NCBI GenBank assembly: GCA_020137815.1
Contig: CM035351.1
Location: 406,438 to 470,437, forward strand
Source of the DNA: Hormiphora californensis
Lineage: Eukaryota; Ctenophora; Tentaculata; Cydippida; Pleurobrachiidae
Reading direction: 5' to 3'
DNA length: 64,000 nt
This document shows, one piece after another, positions 9,748 through 21,500 of this stretch. Within the stretch, counting starts at the first letter, position 1. Every line of letters starts with the position of its first letter. A model generated the notes under the pieces. That model was not told the DNA's origin. It saw only the letters and a program-made list of their open reading frames with translations, and ran no database searches. The translations under genes were made by a program, and so were the position numbers.

Positions 9748-12700
9748 GGTGACGATAACCCAGAACAAGAGGCAGATGTTCAGTTTGAGCCCCTGGTTCA
9801 GCTCACCAAGGTAGATACGAAAAGTGGTGAGGAGGACGATTGTGAGATTTACAAACACAGAGCTAAACTATTCAGGTAACTATGTGAGGTGTACAAACAC
9901 AGAGCTAAACTATTCAGGTAACTATGTGAGGTGTACAAACACAGAGCTAAACTATTCAGGTAACTATGTGAGGTGTACAAACACAGAGCTAAACTATTCA
10001 GGTAACTATGTGAGGTGTAACTAGGTAACCCTGGTGGTGTGCCAAACACTCACAAACAAACGATCCAACAGAGTTAGAGAAACGAACTAACTCATATGTT
10101 TGACCACATTCCAGGTTTGACGGTGATGCTAATATGTGGAAAGAAAGGGGGGTTGGAGACATGAGGATTCTCCAAGATAAATTCACCAAGAAATCTCGAC
10201 TTCTCATGAGACGAGATATCATCCTGAAGATCTGCTGTAACCATCTCATTACCAAGGCGATGGACATGCTACCGAATGCGGGCAGTGATAAGTCTCTTGT
10301 AAGTCTTGGTGTAATTTGGGGTTTTTGGTAACTGATTCAGCCCTCCCTCGACCAACTCAGAGGTTTTTAACCTACTTACACAACTATACAGGGTGTCCCA
10401 TTGTCTTTATGCGACCTGCTGTCCTGTACTATCACTCCCAATTCTTCTCTCCGCAGGTTTGTACTATAATGTACTATAATGTACTTCTCCGCAGGTTTGG
10501 TTTACCAGTTCTGACTACGCCGAGGGGGAGCCCAAAGCAGAGAGACTTGCAATTCGGTTCAAGACTGCAGCCATCTGCCAGTCGTTCCTAGAGGCATTTA
10601 CTAAGGCAAAGGAAGAGTCACCTGAACCAGGCAGTACTCCTGAGAAAAAGAAACCACCCACGGAGTCTGTGCCATCCTTTGGTATTTTAGCTGCTAGTGG
10701 GGATAAAGCTCCCTTCGCAGCTCTGGGTACCACAACCACTGCTAGCCCTGTTAAAGAGAGTGGGTTGAGGGAGGAGACTGATACCTATGAGCCAGATGTG
10801 CAGTTTACCCCTCTGGTAACATTGGAGAAGGTTGAGACTACTTCTGGGACTGAGGACGAGGAGACAAAGTTTATACACCGATGCAAACTGTACAGGTGGG
10901 TGTGTGGATAGTTTTATCATATTATCATCTTTATTAGTAGTGGATCCCAGCCGTAATCCCTCTATCTTCGAATGTCTTTTCCCTTTCTAATCCCTGCACA
11001 TTTGACATTATTCCCATGGAATGGATACCACCCGCCCTTCCTAGTATTTGCCTAGCTAGACTGTGTTTCGCGCGCCCGCTCGCGAAACACAAATGTAAAG
11101 AAGGGTTATGTAAAGAAGGGTTAGAACATAACAACCTAGTATAATGCTAAACATTTGACCCACTTAGGTTTGATAAGGATACCAGCCAGTGGAAGGAGCG
11201 AGGTTTGGGTGACATTAGTGTAATGTGGAACAAGAGGGCGGGTAAAGCTAGGATCCTGATGAGAAGAGAACAAGTCCTAAAGATCTGCTGCAACCACTCT
11301 GTAACACCCGAGATGAAGCTGGATTACAAACAGGGTGAGCAACGTGATGATTAACTTGAGTCACTCACTTTAGGTTGACAGAGGATATAATGATGTTTTA
11401 CAGCCTGTAAAACATCATATCCTCTGCAGTCTGCTGCCTCCAGTGAGCACCCTGTATAACTGGAGAATATAGTTTTGAAGCATGACTTTACAATTAAAAT
11501 TAATTCCAGGTAACGATAAGTTCCTCATGTGGCACACCTTTGCTGATTTTTCTGATGGAGAACAGAGGTTTGAGCAACTAGCGGCGAGGTTCAAAACAGC
11601 CGAGGCTGCTTCTGGGTTCAAATCTGCTTTTGATGAGTGCCAGTCTAACCTAGGAAAGGTAAATGTTCTGATTCTTGAAATGTTTGAGTGTGTAATTTGG
11701 TCTTCACATGGGTGCTTGTAGTCAGAATACGGTATCGGTTCAACACGGTATGAGTGAAAAACGGTAAGACGAGACCAATCAGAGCGCCAGATTGAAATCA
11801 CGTGATTCCTGTCGATACCGAAATATATATGTATTTCAAATATATATGTATTTCAGAAACCGTAATGGTCAAATACCGTATTATTCAGACACTGTATTCC
11901 CACTACAAGCAGCACTGTTAGATTCAACTCTACCCGTTCGTTTATTCACCGGGCCAGTATTGACATTGTTCTCCCATTACAGGTGGATCTCAGTGAGGAC
12001 CCATCCAGTAAGGAGGCCAGTAAGGCGATAGAGAAGGTATCTCTGACAGAGACAGATGGTTCTGAATCAGCAGTTAGCAAGCCTGCTGAGGGAGGTGGAA
12101 TTGCGGATTTCATTGCTGCACAGAAACTAAAGTGGACGTGTGACGTGTGTGGGTTGAAGAACGATCAGGCTGCTATGTTGTGTATTGCATGCCAGGCACC
12201 CAACCCTAATGCACCTGTCGTAGCCCCAGGAGGTGGAGCAGATACCGCCACACCAGCGGCTGTACCTTCTTTCACTTTCGGGTGTGCTACCGGTGCAGGA
12301 CCAGCTGCCTTCAGTTTTGGGAACAAACCAGCTGTCCCCGCCGCTACTACCTTCTCATTTGGAAATGCTACAACCACACCAGCTGCAGCACCAACGTTCA
12401 GCTTTGGTAATACCCCCGCTTCCAATACTTTCCAGTTTGGGGCTCCAGCTCCTGCTACAAAGACACCGGAGAAAGAGCCCGCCAAACCGTCACCATTCGC
12501 CGGGTTTGAGTTTGGGCCTCGCACTACCACCACCGTTGCAGCTACAGTCAACTGGGATGCTTTTGTAACTACACCAACAGAAACCGATCTGAAGGGAATA
12601 TCTGACCCCAAGGTAAGGAAGAATGGAGGGGGGAACAGGGCCGGGATGGGGTTTATCATGCGTTCATCTAACTTGATCATAAAGGTCGAATTTAAGAAGA

Positions 12701-13131
12701 AATTTGTCTACCGAGAGCCCACACCTCCCAAACTCTAACACATCTCTCATTCACAGGCTGTTCTTAACGCCCTGGACACGGCTAACGCATCCAAGACTGC
12801 AGCATTTATTGGACGGCTATCTAAAGTCGTAACCAATGAAACTACAGATACCTGTCAAAAAATGGTGAATGCTGTTCTGGCTTCTTCGTACGAGTCATGT
12901 AACCATGCGTTCCTGACGAACGAGCTGCTGATAACACTAGACTTCATAAAGAGTGAGGACAAAGATTTCAAACCGGTATCCGATACTGATGCCATGCTCA
13001 ATCTCATCTCCAAAACCATCGCTGAGCCGTTCTTCCCTGAGACGAGCAAGAAAACAGTGGCTGCGTTCGTCCGGAAAGAAGCAAAGAAGATTAAAAACAG
13101 TGCCACCGTGATTGAACGATTTGAGATCTGA
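6810..13131 (+). CDS. RanGAP1 with embedded RanBP2-like domains (16 exons, 1127 aa)
   Basis: Exons by splice sites and phase: 6810-6912, 7070-7197, 7296-7532, 7665-7799, 8162-8320, 8456-8566, 8846-8977, 9196-9454, 9549-9635, 9749-9875, 10115-10298, 10495-10895, 11168-11334, 11510-11658, 11983-12612, 12757-13131; total 3384 nt, in frame throughout. Residues 1-335 are RanGAP leucine-rich repeats ([27 protein letters not shown]), activating Ran GTP hydrolysis. Next come an acidic/FG stretch (336-450), a RanBP1-type domain (about 458-595), a second (about 660-793) with WKERGLGD and [13 protein letters not shown], a RanBP2-type zinc finger (843-868, W-x-C-x2-C ... C-x2-C) and FSFGN-type FG repeats (870-985). 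The last 125 residues match the RanGAP1 C-terminal domain, including a SUMO-type IKSE site (Lys about 1068). Animal RanGAP1 normally lacks the central domains. A misjoined model is unlikely, since no start, stop or phase break separates the parts. The start is the ATG giving a RanGAP-like N-terminus, 2 nt after an AG. Confidence 0.88.
7963..8013. repeat. 51-bp dispersed repeat in RanGAP intron 4
   Basis: This stretch (starting TTAACAAGATAGACAACGAT) is identical to 48770-48820 in an S6 kinase intron. Both copies are in the same orientation. No other copy was noticed. Confidence 0.8.
9715..9747. repeat. (CT)n tract forming a splice acceptor
   Basis: A pure CT run ends directly in the TAG acceptor of RanGAP exon 10 and serves as its polypyrimidine tract. 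Confidence 0.85.
9834..10017 (+). repeat. 42-bp tandem repeat copying an exon end and its 5' splice site
   Basis: The last 31 nt of RanGAP exon 10 and the first 11 nt of its intron (unit ending CTAAACTATTCAG before GTAACTATGTGAG) are repeated so that four identical donors occur, at 9876, 9918, 9960 and 10002. Only the first keeps the frame. Use of any later donor reads AGG then TAA, an immediate stop. Confidence 0.9.
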
Positions 13132-13585
13132 GCTCGTTTTGAATTGTTTATATGCGAGTTGGTAGACTATCTGAGCTCACTGCGATGTGATCACTGTGAA
13201 TCACATTGCGATGTGGGGCTGCGATACTGATTGTGTTCTAACCGGTGCGAAAATTTGAAGCTTTCGCTTTTTACCCTCAGTAAATGGTGTACATTTTGTG
13301 TCGAACTAACAAATATATCAGCTTGTGTGGCAAGGAACGGACCGGTGCACCTTCAAATGACGTCATTCTAAAGGTGCGCGCAAAGATATTTCGCGCAGAG
13401 TTGTCACAAAAATGCGCGTTTACGAACTCAAACTTTGAATTTCGGGTTCCAGCTCATCTTGTTTTTTTAAAACTTTTTGAAACTTTTTGAGTTTTCCTGG
13501 GCCGTCTTAATTTTGATGTATGACGTCAAACTTATTACTTTATCACTGCAATTTTCCATCTTTATAATTTTTTGTTCGCAGGGGC
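13132..13585 (+). other. RanGAP-Dicer intergenic region
   Basis: About 450 bp with no recognisable gene. It should hold the RanGAP 3' UTR and the Dicer promoter or 5' leader. Around 13170-13220 there are short repeats of CACTGCGATGTGATCACTGTGAATCACATTGCGATGTG type. It ends with a T-rich tract and TTCGCAG (to 13581), a strong splice-acceptor-like sequence 4 nt before the Dicer ATG. Confidence 0.6.
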
Positions 13586-16500
13586 ATGTTCCGAAACTGG
13601 TCAGATAAGAAAAATGAAGCTGTCAAGAACACCGGAACCGAGTTTGTGGCACGGGACTACCAGCTGGAGATGTTGGAGAGAGCCAAAAAGGAGAACAGTA
13701 TCGTAATGTTACCTACAGGTGCTGGAAAAACTTATGTAGCTGTTCTACTCATCCGCCATTTCCTTCACGAAGTATTTACCGATCCTTTGTGGGAAGGAAA
13801 CAGGAATGGAGATCCAAACTGGAAGCGAACATTTTTTCTTGTGAATCAAGTTACTTTAGTGGGACAACAGGCAAAGGTTCTTAGGAGTCATCTTGGGGTA
13901 CAAGTAGCCGAGATTTCAGGAAACTCTAAAAATGTGGATAATTGGGATAAAGCATCGTGGTATCAGCAGTTCAAAAAGAGTCAACTGTTTGTAATGACAG
14001 CGGCGATTTTCCGTGATCTGCTCGCCAATGGGTTCATCAAGGCAAGAAACGTGAATGTCCTCATTCTGGACGAGTGCCATCATGTAAAGAAGAACCATAC
14101 CATGACAGTGATTATGAGAGACTATTGGAATGTAGAGCAACCACCCGGCAGAGTTCTCGGTCTAACTGCATCTGTTGTGGATGAGAAGAATGTGAACACT
14201 GATAACACTCGGGGTATAGAGCAGCTGATCAATAACCTTCAAGCAATCCTCAAAGCTCGATTGATCACTCCAAAGGAGTTCACATTTGATGAAAGCCTTC
14301 TTCCATCGCCCGAGATTAGAAAGTTCGACACTGCAAAGTATGGTATTCATCTGTTAACCTGTTTGTCCAACATCGAAACAGTTTTTGCGGGAGTTGACAC
14401 CAAAGAACTACCTGTTGAGGAGCAGTCACCCTATCGTCACATCAAGAAGTTCGCCACAAGTTTGCCCAAGATTATTCGGGAAGTTGGTGTTGATTCTCTG
14501 TTGACCTACTTGACTTCTGATCGAGGCCTCATCGTCGAATTGGACAACCTGCTTTGTAATGAGATCCTAGCGCCGATTGAGGTGGATGGTAAAACACAGG
14601 AGCGATTCACATACATGATTGGAAAGGTCCTTAAAAACAAACTTCAACAGTTGAGTAACATCGCTATGCACGTCCTAGAAGAGTCTAAGGAAGTCAGAAT
14701 GGCGCCAAAGTTCTACTCTCTCGTAAAGTTGATACTGGAATTACAAGCCACCAGCAACAACACATCTCGTATCATCGTCTTTATTGAAACAAGACGTGTG
14801 GTTCAAGCCATGTACAGTTACATAAGGGAGCTTGCAGACAAGGTGAAAAGTTGTCAAAACATGAAAGTTGCCTACGTCCTGGGAGGCACATCGTCTGGTG
14901 AGCTCCAGGATCGACAGAACATGTCCGAATTTGAGTTTGCTGAAATGGAGGTGGCTAAGAAAAAACAAGAACGAGCACTCCTCAACTTTAGGGAGGGGAA
15001 ATGTAACATTTTGTTAGCGACAAGTGTGGTTGAAGAGGGTCTGGATATCCCGGCGTGTAATGTTGTCATTCGTTACGATTTCCCGCAAACCTATCGGGCT
15101 TTTGTGCAGAGCAGGGGTCGAGCACGACAGAAACCAGCCCGATTTGTGTTCTTCATCCCCGAGCACGAGATGGCTGAGAGAAAGATGCTCCTGGATAAGT
15201 TCAATAAAGTTGAGAAGTTGCTAACTAGCTTTGCTGTAAGTAGTGGTGAGGAACTTGATTTTGACGATGTAGAGGACTCAGATTATAGTAGACTTATTGC
15301 CCCTCTCCAAATAGAAGGGTCACCTGCAAAGATTACTGCTATCGACTGTATACAACGGCTCAATTTCTACTGTGAACAGCTCCCGAAGGATGAGTATACC
15401 TCAAACAGACCGGTGGACACCCTGGAGGGTGGTCCAGGTGCTTATACAACCACTATTGTCCTCCCCAAGCTGTGTCCCATAGATCACCCTATCAAGGGTG
15501 ATAGGATGCCTAACAAGAAACTAGCCAAGATGTCAGCTGCTAGGAACGCTTTGTGGGCGCTATGGGAGGCAGGCGAGTTATCTGATGTGTTCCTTCCTAT
15601 ATTCCGACAAAAGGAAAGTGATACTCTGCCAATTGAATCTGAGGAGGGACGAACTGTGACAGTAGATCAGAAACTAAAAGTCCCCACAATCTTCTGGCGG
15701 AAAGATCTGGGTTCACAGGAGCTGTTCCTCTACTCAATCCGGGTATCTCTGGAACCGAACAGTCCTGATTTCAAGGAGTATTTTGTCCAGGGCAAGAGTC
15801 ACAAAGTTGTTTGTTTTGGTATCATTACAACTGAGAAAACTCCCCGAACCGTTTCCAGTATTTGACGTCTTCCCCCGTTATGGAACGGTAACTGTCCGGT
15901 TTGTGTTCGAGAAGACGCTTGAAGTTCCCCCTGCATCTCTCAATCGTATGAAGTGGTTCCAAGAGGCTCTGTTCATTCACACTCTAGAGATAAAGGCTCT
16001 GAGTAGCATCCTAAATGCCAGATTCAAGGACTTCCTAGTGGTGCCACTATGTATGAAGCGAGGTCTGAAGAAGAGTGCCACACTTGAAGTTGATACAAGG
16101 TTCATTGAGCAGCTAAGAAAACAGTGGGACTCAGAACATAACCACTGGAAGTTTGGGAACATCCCTGAAAAGGAAGAGGATTGTGTGGATTGCGTGTTGT
16201 TCGCTCACTACAAGTTCCCAACGCATCACAACAATAACCTGATAGGATCCTTCCTCTACGTGGTGGAAGGAGTTTCAGAGACCATGACTGCAGAGAGCAG
16301 GTTACAGGGGAAGAGGGAGGATGGGATGACGTATCTACAGTATCATCAGGAGAAGGGTCAGGAAATACAGAGACCGGGGCAGAAGCTGCTAACAGCTCGA
16401 AACGTAACAAGGCACTATGAGTACCTGAGTGGCGGTAAATCTGGACAGTATAAAATTAACATGCTACTTGTTGGGGAAATTCACCAAGTTCACCCCATGC

Positions 16501-18353
16501 CGTCCTCTTTGTGGAATCAAGCTACTTGTCTACCTTCTATCTTGTGGAGACTAGAAACGTGTCTTCTAGCACACGAACTAACCAACACACTGTACAAAGA
16601 AACAGAGCTGACAATCACCCTTCTGGCTTCTAAATACAACGACTATTTTAGAGAGGAGGTCTCTAACTTGATGGCAAAACTCCAACGAAACCAGCGATAT
16701 AATGGCCCTATAGACTGGTTAGAGACTCTTCATGCGATTACCCACAAGGCCTGTAAGGCAGGATTCAGTCTGGAGAGATTGGAATACCTGGGGGATAGGT
16801 TCCTGAAGTTCGTCTCCACCCTGTATTACTACCGGGTTATGCCTGATAAACACGAGGGGTGGCTGAGCAGGTTCCGGAGCGAGATGGTTTGTAATAAGAA
16901 TCTAGCGATCAGATGTAGTAGAACCCTATCATTACCCCGGTATATTCTAAACAAGAATGTTGACCCTGGTAAACATTGGATCCCGCCCACACTCCTACCT
17001 GAGCGGGTTGTCAAGGGTCTAGCCACTGCTTCCCAACTCCTCGAGAACCCCTGTGATCCCGAGGGTCTAACGGACAAGGAACGGGAGCAGATGCACGTGC
17101 AGAGGAAGTCAGCATTGCAGTGCGCTGAGGTGGACAAGTTCCTGAAGGCAGAACCTGTTGAATCGGTAGAGGAATCGTTGGAGAAGTTGTGTGATTTGAT
17201 ACCAGATGAGCTACTTCAGAGGCTGAGCATCAAGGATATTGCAGATAGTATGGAGTCTCTGATTGGTTTGTGCGTCAGTCGGTACGGGTATAAGATGGCG
17301 GTAGAGTTGATTGATAAGATAGCGATATCTACATTTGAGGGTACTGAGGGAGGACCCCGGTTGCTGGGTGACTATCTCTACCAACCCACACCCGCACCTG
17401 TAATATACAGCAAATCAGAGAGCCAGCAGCGGATAGGACGGGCTCGGTGTCGGGACTTGGCGGGGCTCCAGGAGACCCTTGGTTACACCTTCAGAGAGCC
17501 GCTCTACTTGTTGGAGGCAGTAACCCACGCTACCTTCACTGACATTGATGTGTGTTATCAGAGGTTGGAGTTTCTGGGGGATGCAGTCCTTGATGTCTTA
17601 ATGGTGTTCAAGTTTTACGAAGAGAAACCAGAGTACGACCAAGGAGAACTATCCAAACTTCTATCCTCCCTGGTGTGTAACACAACCCTCTCCAAAGTGT
17701 GTATCCAGCTAGGAATACACCGGTATCTCCTCTACACCTCTCCAGAACTGTACAGCACTCTTGCTCGATTCTACGCTAACTTTGAGGAACAAGAACTAAA
17801 GGAATGGGTCAGCAGTATGACACTAGAGCGGGTGATTGTGGGGAGTATTGCTAGTGACACCCTTGAGGAGCAGCCCGTAGTAGATCTAGACAGTAAGGTG
17901 GTACAAGCCCCCAAGTTGTTAGGTGATCTGGTGGAGGCTGTGATTGGCGCCATCTACCTGGACTGTGGGGAGGACATGGAGGTAGTTTGGAGAGTCATAT
18001 GGCCATGGTTCAGTAAGTTTTACAATGCATACCGGGATAACCCGCCTCAGAATCCACGGGATCTGGTGAATCTGAGGTGTCCTGGGAACAGGAGGGAGGT
18101 GCTGGACCTGCCTGGTAATCAATTCAAAGTGTGTGCTAAAGTTAGTATCGGTGGGGATTACGTGAAGGGGAAGCAGACACCGGTATATGAGTTTGTAACA
18201 ACAGGGAGGGATAGAGAGACCGCCATGGATGTGTGTTTTGGTAGGGCTTGGGTCTTCTATAAGAACTTCCTGGACCCAGACAGGGCGGTGGTGGTGGATC
18301 CCCAGGAGGGACCTAGTGGGATGGATCCCCAGGAGGGACCTAGTGGGTCTTAG
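13586..18353 (+). CDS. Dicer ribonuclease (intronless coding region, one apparent frameshift)
   Basis: About 1588 residues once a 1-base frameshift is allowed at the AAAA run 15836-15839. Dicer cuts long double-stranded RNA and pre-miRNA into small RNAs in the cytoplasm. Order: DExH helicase with PTGAGKT (43-49) and DECH (162-165); helicase C-domain ending FVQSRGRARQ (about 500); DUF283 dimerisation fold (about 585-680); PAZ/connector region (about 830-1000) with the Dicer signature HPMPSSLW and CLPSILWRL; RNase IIIa with ERLEYLGD (about 1063) and DSMESLIG; RNase IIIb with RLEFLGD (about 1325) and GDLVEAVIG; a divergent C-terminal dsRBD. Both RNase III centres keep their acidic residues. A DPQEGPSG repeat ends the protein. 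Human Dicer is 1922 aa. The single 4.77-kb exon contrasts with intron-rich neighbours. The shift may be an assembly error. Confidence 0.92.
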
Positions 18354-18566
18354 TGGATTGTTATATGGGAATAATGTGAAATCGTTTTTTGATTTGTCAA
18401 ACATTACTGGCATGTTTTATCTTTGTTTTTGTAAGATGGCTCTTTTAAAAATGATGAAAGTATAATGTTTTAAATTATCAATCTATCCATTTTGTAATTC
18501 TAGCTGTTTTCCTAGTTTTCCCTGCCCCAATATATTCTAACCCTCCCCTTCGTTCTAGCACACAGT
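18354..18566 (+). other. Dicer-PPP4C intergenic spacer
   Basis: Only 213 bp separate the Dicer stop from the PPP4C ATG on the same strand. The spacer ends in a pyrimidine-rich stretch and TTCTAG, 8 nt before the ATG. Such tight spacing fits a compact gene pair or polycistronic transcription resolved by trans-splicing. No AATAAA is evident before the acceptor. Confidence 0.5.
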
Positions 18567-21500
18567 ATGTCTCATGAGTATAGTGATCTTGACAGGTAAG
18601 ATTTAGTAGAGTAAAAGTTGTTTTGTTCGAACAAGGCAAGGTAAAAGTAGGCACTAGCTATGATGTCATACAATTGCAGACACCTAGTCCGACCTAGGGC
18701 ATGGTAACACACTTGTAGACTATAGTAAACCTATTATACCAGTTGTCTGAGAGAGGTCTACGTCTAGGATATTATATCCCTGTTACACATACAATGTTTA
18801 CACTTTGTCGTTGCAGGACCCCTTGTTACTGTGTAGTTGTAACACCCTCTACCTACTGCCTATTATAGACAGATTGTTGTAACAACCCCTCCTCGCCTCT
18901 ACACACTGTAACAACTAACACCCCTCCTCTCTACAGGCAGATAGAGCAGCTTAAGAAATGCGAGACTATTAAGGAGTCTGAGGTTAAAGCTCTGTGTGCT
19001 AAGGCCCGTGAGATACTCTCCGAAGAGTGCAACATCCAGAGGGTTGACTCTCCTGTGACTGTGTGTGGTGATATTCATGGACAGTTCTATGATCTAAAGG
19101 AACTTTTTAGGGTAAACCAATAAACCATCTCCCCTCAAGTAGAGATTCTCCAGTAAACCATCTCCCCTCCAAACCACCCCCCTCTCGCCTTTAAACAATT
19201 CCCCCTCTCATCTTTTCTAAACTATCTCCCTCCCCTCTTCCCCTAAACCATCGACATCCCTTCTTCCCCAAACCATCATGACAACATTTATGTTTTAGTT
19301 TAGAGATCCAATTTGATATTAAAACTACATTTTGCTGTATCTTCAGGTTGGTGGCGATGTTCCCAGTACCAACTATCTGTTTATGGGTGACTTTGTAGAT
19401 CGTGGTTTCTACAGTGTGGAAACTTTCCTGCTCCTCCTAGCACTCAAGGTAAATAATAATATCGTGTAGGTGTTCTAGGTGATCTGAGTACACCTTGATT
19501 ATCTAATCACAATTTCAATTTCCCAAACAAGTAACATGCAACCACCGATAACTAACCCCATTTCCCTCTTTGTCTCTCCAGAAGGTAACCCTCCCTCCAT
19601 CTCCAGGTGCGGTACCCAGACCGGATCACACTAACCCTCTCTCCATCTCCAGGTGCGGTACCCAGACCGGATCACACTAACCCTCTCTCCATCTCCAGGT
19701 GCGGTACCCAGACCGGATCACACTAACCCTCCCTCCATCTCCAGGTGCGGTACCCAGACCGGATCACACTAACCCTCCCTTCATCTCCAGGTGCGGTACC
19801 CAGACCGGATCACACTAACCCTCCCTTCATCTTCAGGTGCGGTACCCAGACCGGATCACACTAACCCTCCCTTCATCTTCAGGTGCGGTACCCAGACCGG
19901 ATCACACTAACCCTCTCTCCATCTCCAGGTGCGGTACCCAGACCGGATCACACTAACCCTCTCTCCATCTCCAGGTGCGGTACCCAGACCGGATCACACT
20001 AACCCTCTCTCCATCTCCAGGTGTGGTACCCAGACCGGATCACACTAACCCTCCCTTCATCTCCAGGTGCGGTACCCAGACCGGATCACACTAACCCTCC
20101 CTTCATCTTCAGGTGCGGTACCCAGACCGGATCACACTAACCCTCTCTCCATCTCCAGGTGCGGTACCCAGACCGGATCACACTAACCCTCTCTCCATCT
20201 TCAGGTGCGGTACCCAGACCGGATCACACTAACCCTCTCTCCATCTCCAGGTGCGGTACCCAGACCGGATCACACTAACCCTCTCTCCATCTCCAGGTGC
20301 GGTACCCAGACCGGATCACACTAACCCTCTCTCCATCTCCAGGTGCGGTACCCAGACCGGATCACACTAACCCTCTCTCCATCTCCAGGTGCGGTACCCA
20401 GACCGGATCACACTGATCAGAGGTAACCACGAGAGTAGACAAATCACCCAGGTATACGGGTTCTATGACGAATGTCTCAGAAAATATGGAACCATTAACG
20501 TGTGGTACTACTGCACCGAGGTACGTGCTCTTAGTTCTTACTACTACTGTCTACTAATAGTAGTAACGGTGCCGGACGGTGCTCTTGTGGTGTTGTAATG
20601 TTATTGTCGTTGTTTTGTTTTGTACTCAAATGAAAGTTGTTGACTTGTACTACAGGCTGTAGACAAGATGTTGACCTGCACACAAGATGATTCGGTAACT
20701 TTTGAGTTTTGACTGCATGTTATGTAATTTGCAAGGATCTCTCTATGAGAGATGATCTTTACTCAATATTATTATGTAATCTAACATCCCAGGTGTTTGA
20801 CTATCTGTCACTCTCTGCCATGATTGATAATAAGATATTCTGTGTCCATGGTGGGTTGTCTCCCTCTGTTCAGACCATTGATCAGATCAGGGTGATAAAC
20901 AGAAAACAGGAAGTCCCCCATGATGGACCCATGTGCGATCTACTGTGGTCTGACCCAGAAGGTAAATAGGAGAGTCGAGAGAGTATTATCATGTTGTACT
21001 GAGTACCATATATTGTGCCAATGTCACACACACACTGTGACAGAAATACCTTGTGTAACATGAGAACACATGTGTGTGTGTGTGAGACACAAACACTCTG
21101 TCTTGCTTCCTTACTACTCATATCCGTCTATACATATTAATTGGATTCATATCATGAATTGAAATTCTAGACCTCAAATTAGATATTATTAATACCAATC
21201 TATCATCATTCCCCCAGACATTGAGGGTTGGGGTCTATCTCCCCGAGGTGCTGGCTACCTATTCGGGGTGGATGTGGTCCAAACATTCAATGAGACTAAC
21301 AATGTCGAGATGATATGTCGTGCCCATCAGTTGGTTATGGAGGGGTACAAGTGGCACTTCAATAACATGGTCCTAACTGTCTGGTCCGCACCCAACTATT
21401 GCTACAGGTAGGGAACAAGCAAGGGAAGCACACGGGGTCTGTGTGCCGTATGTTGTACTCGCACGATAGACTCATAATAAACGTAGGATCTCACAGCCCT

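Noticed and set aside
12165-12680. 171-codon minus-strand frame in the RanGAP locus
   Set aside because: Antisense shadow of the FG-repeat exon 11983-12612, which has the family match and correct splice phases.
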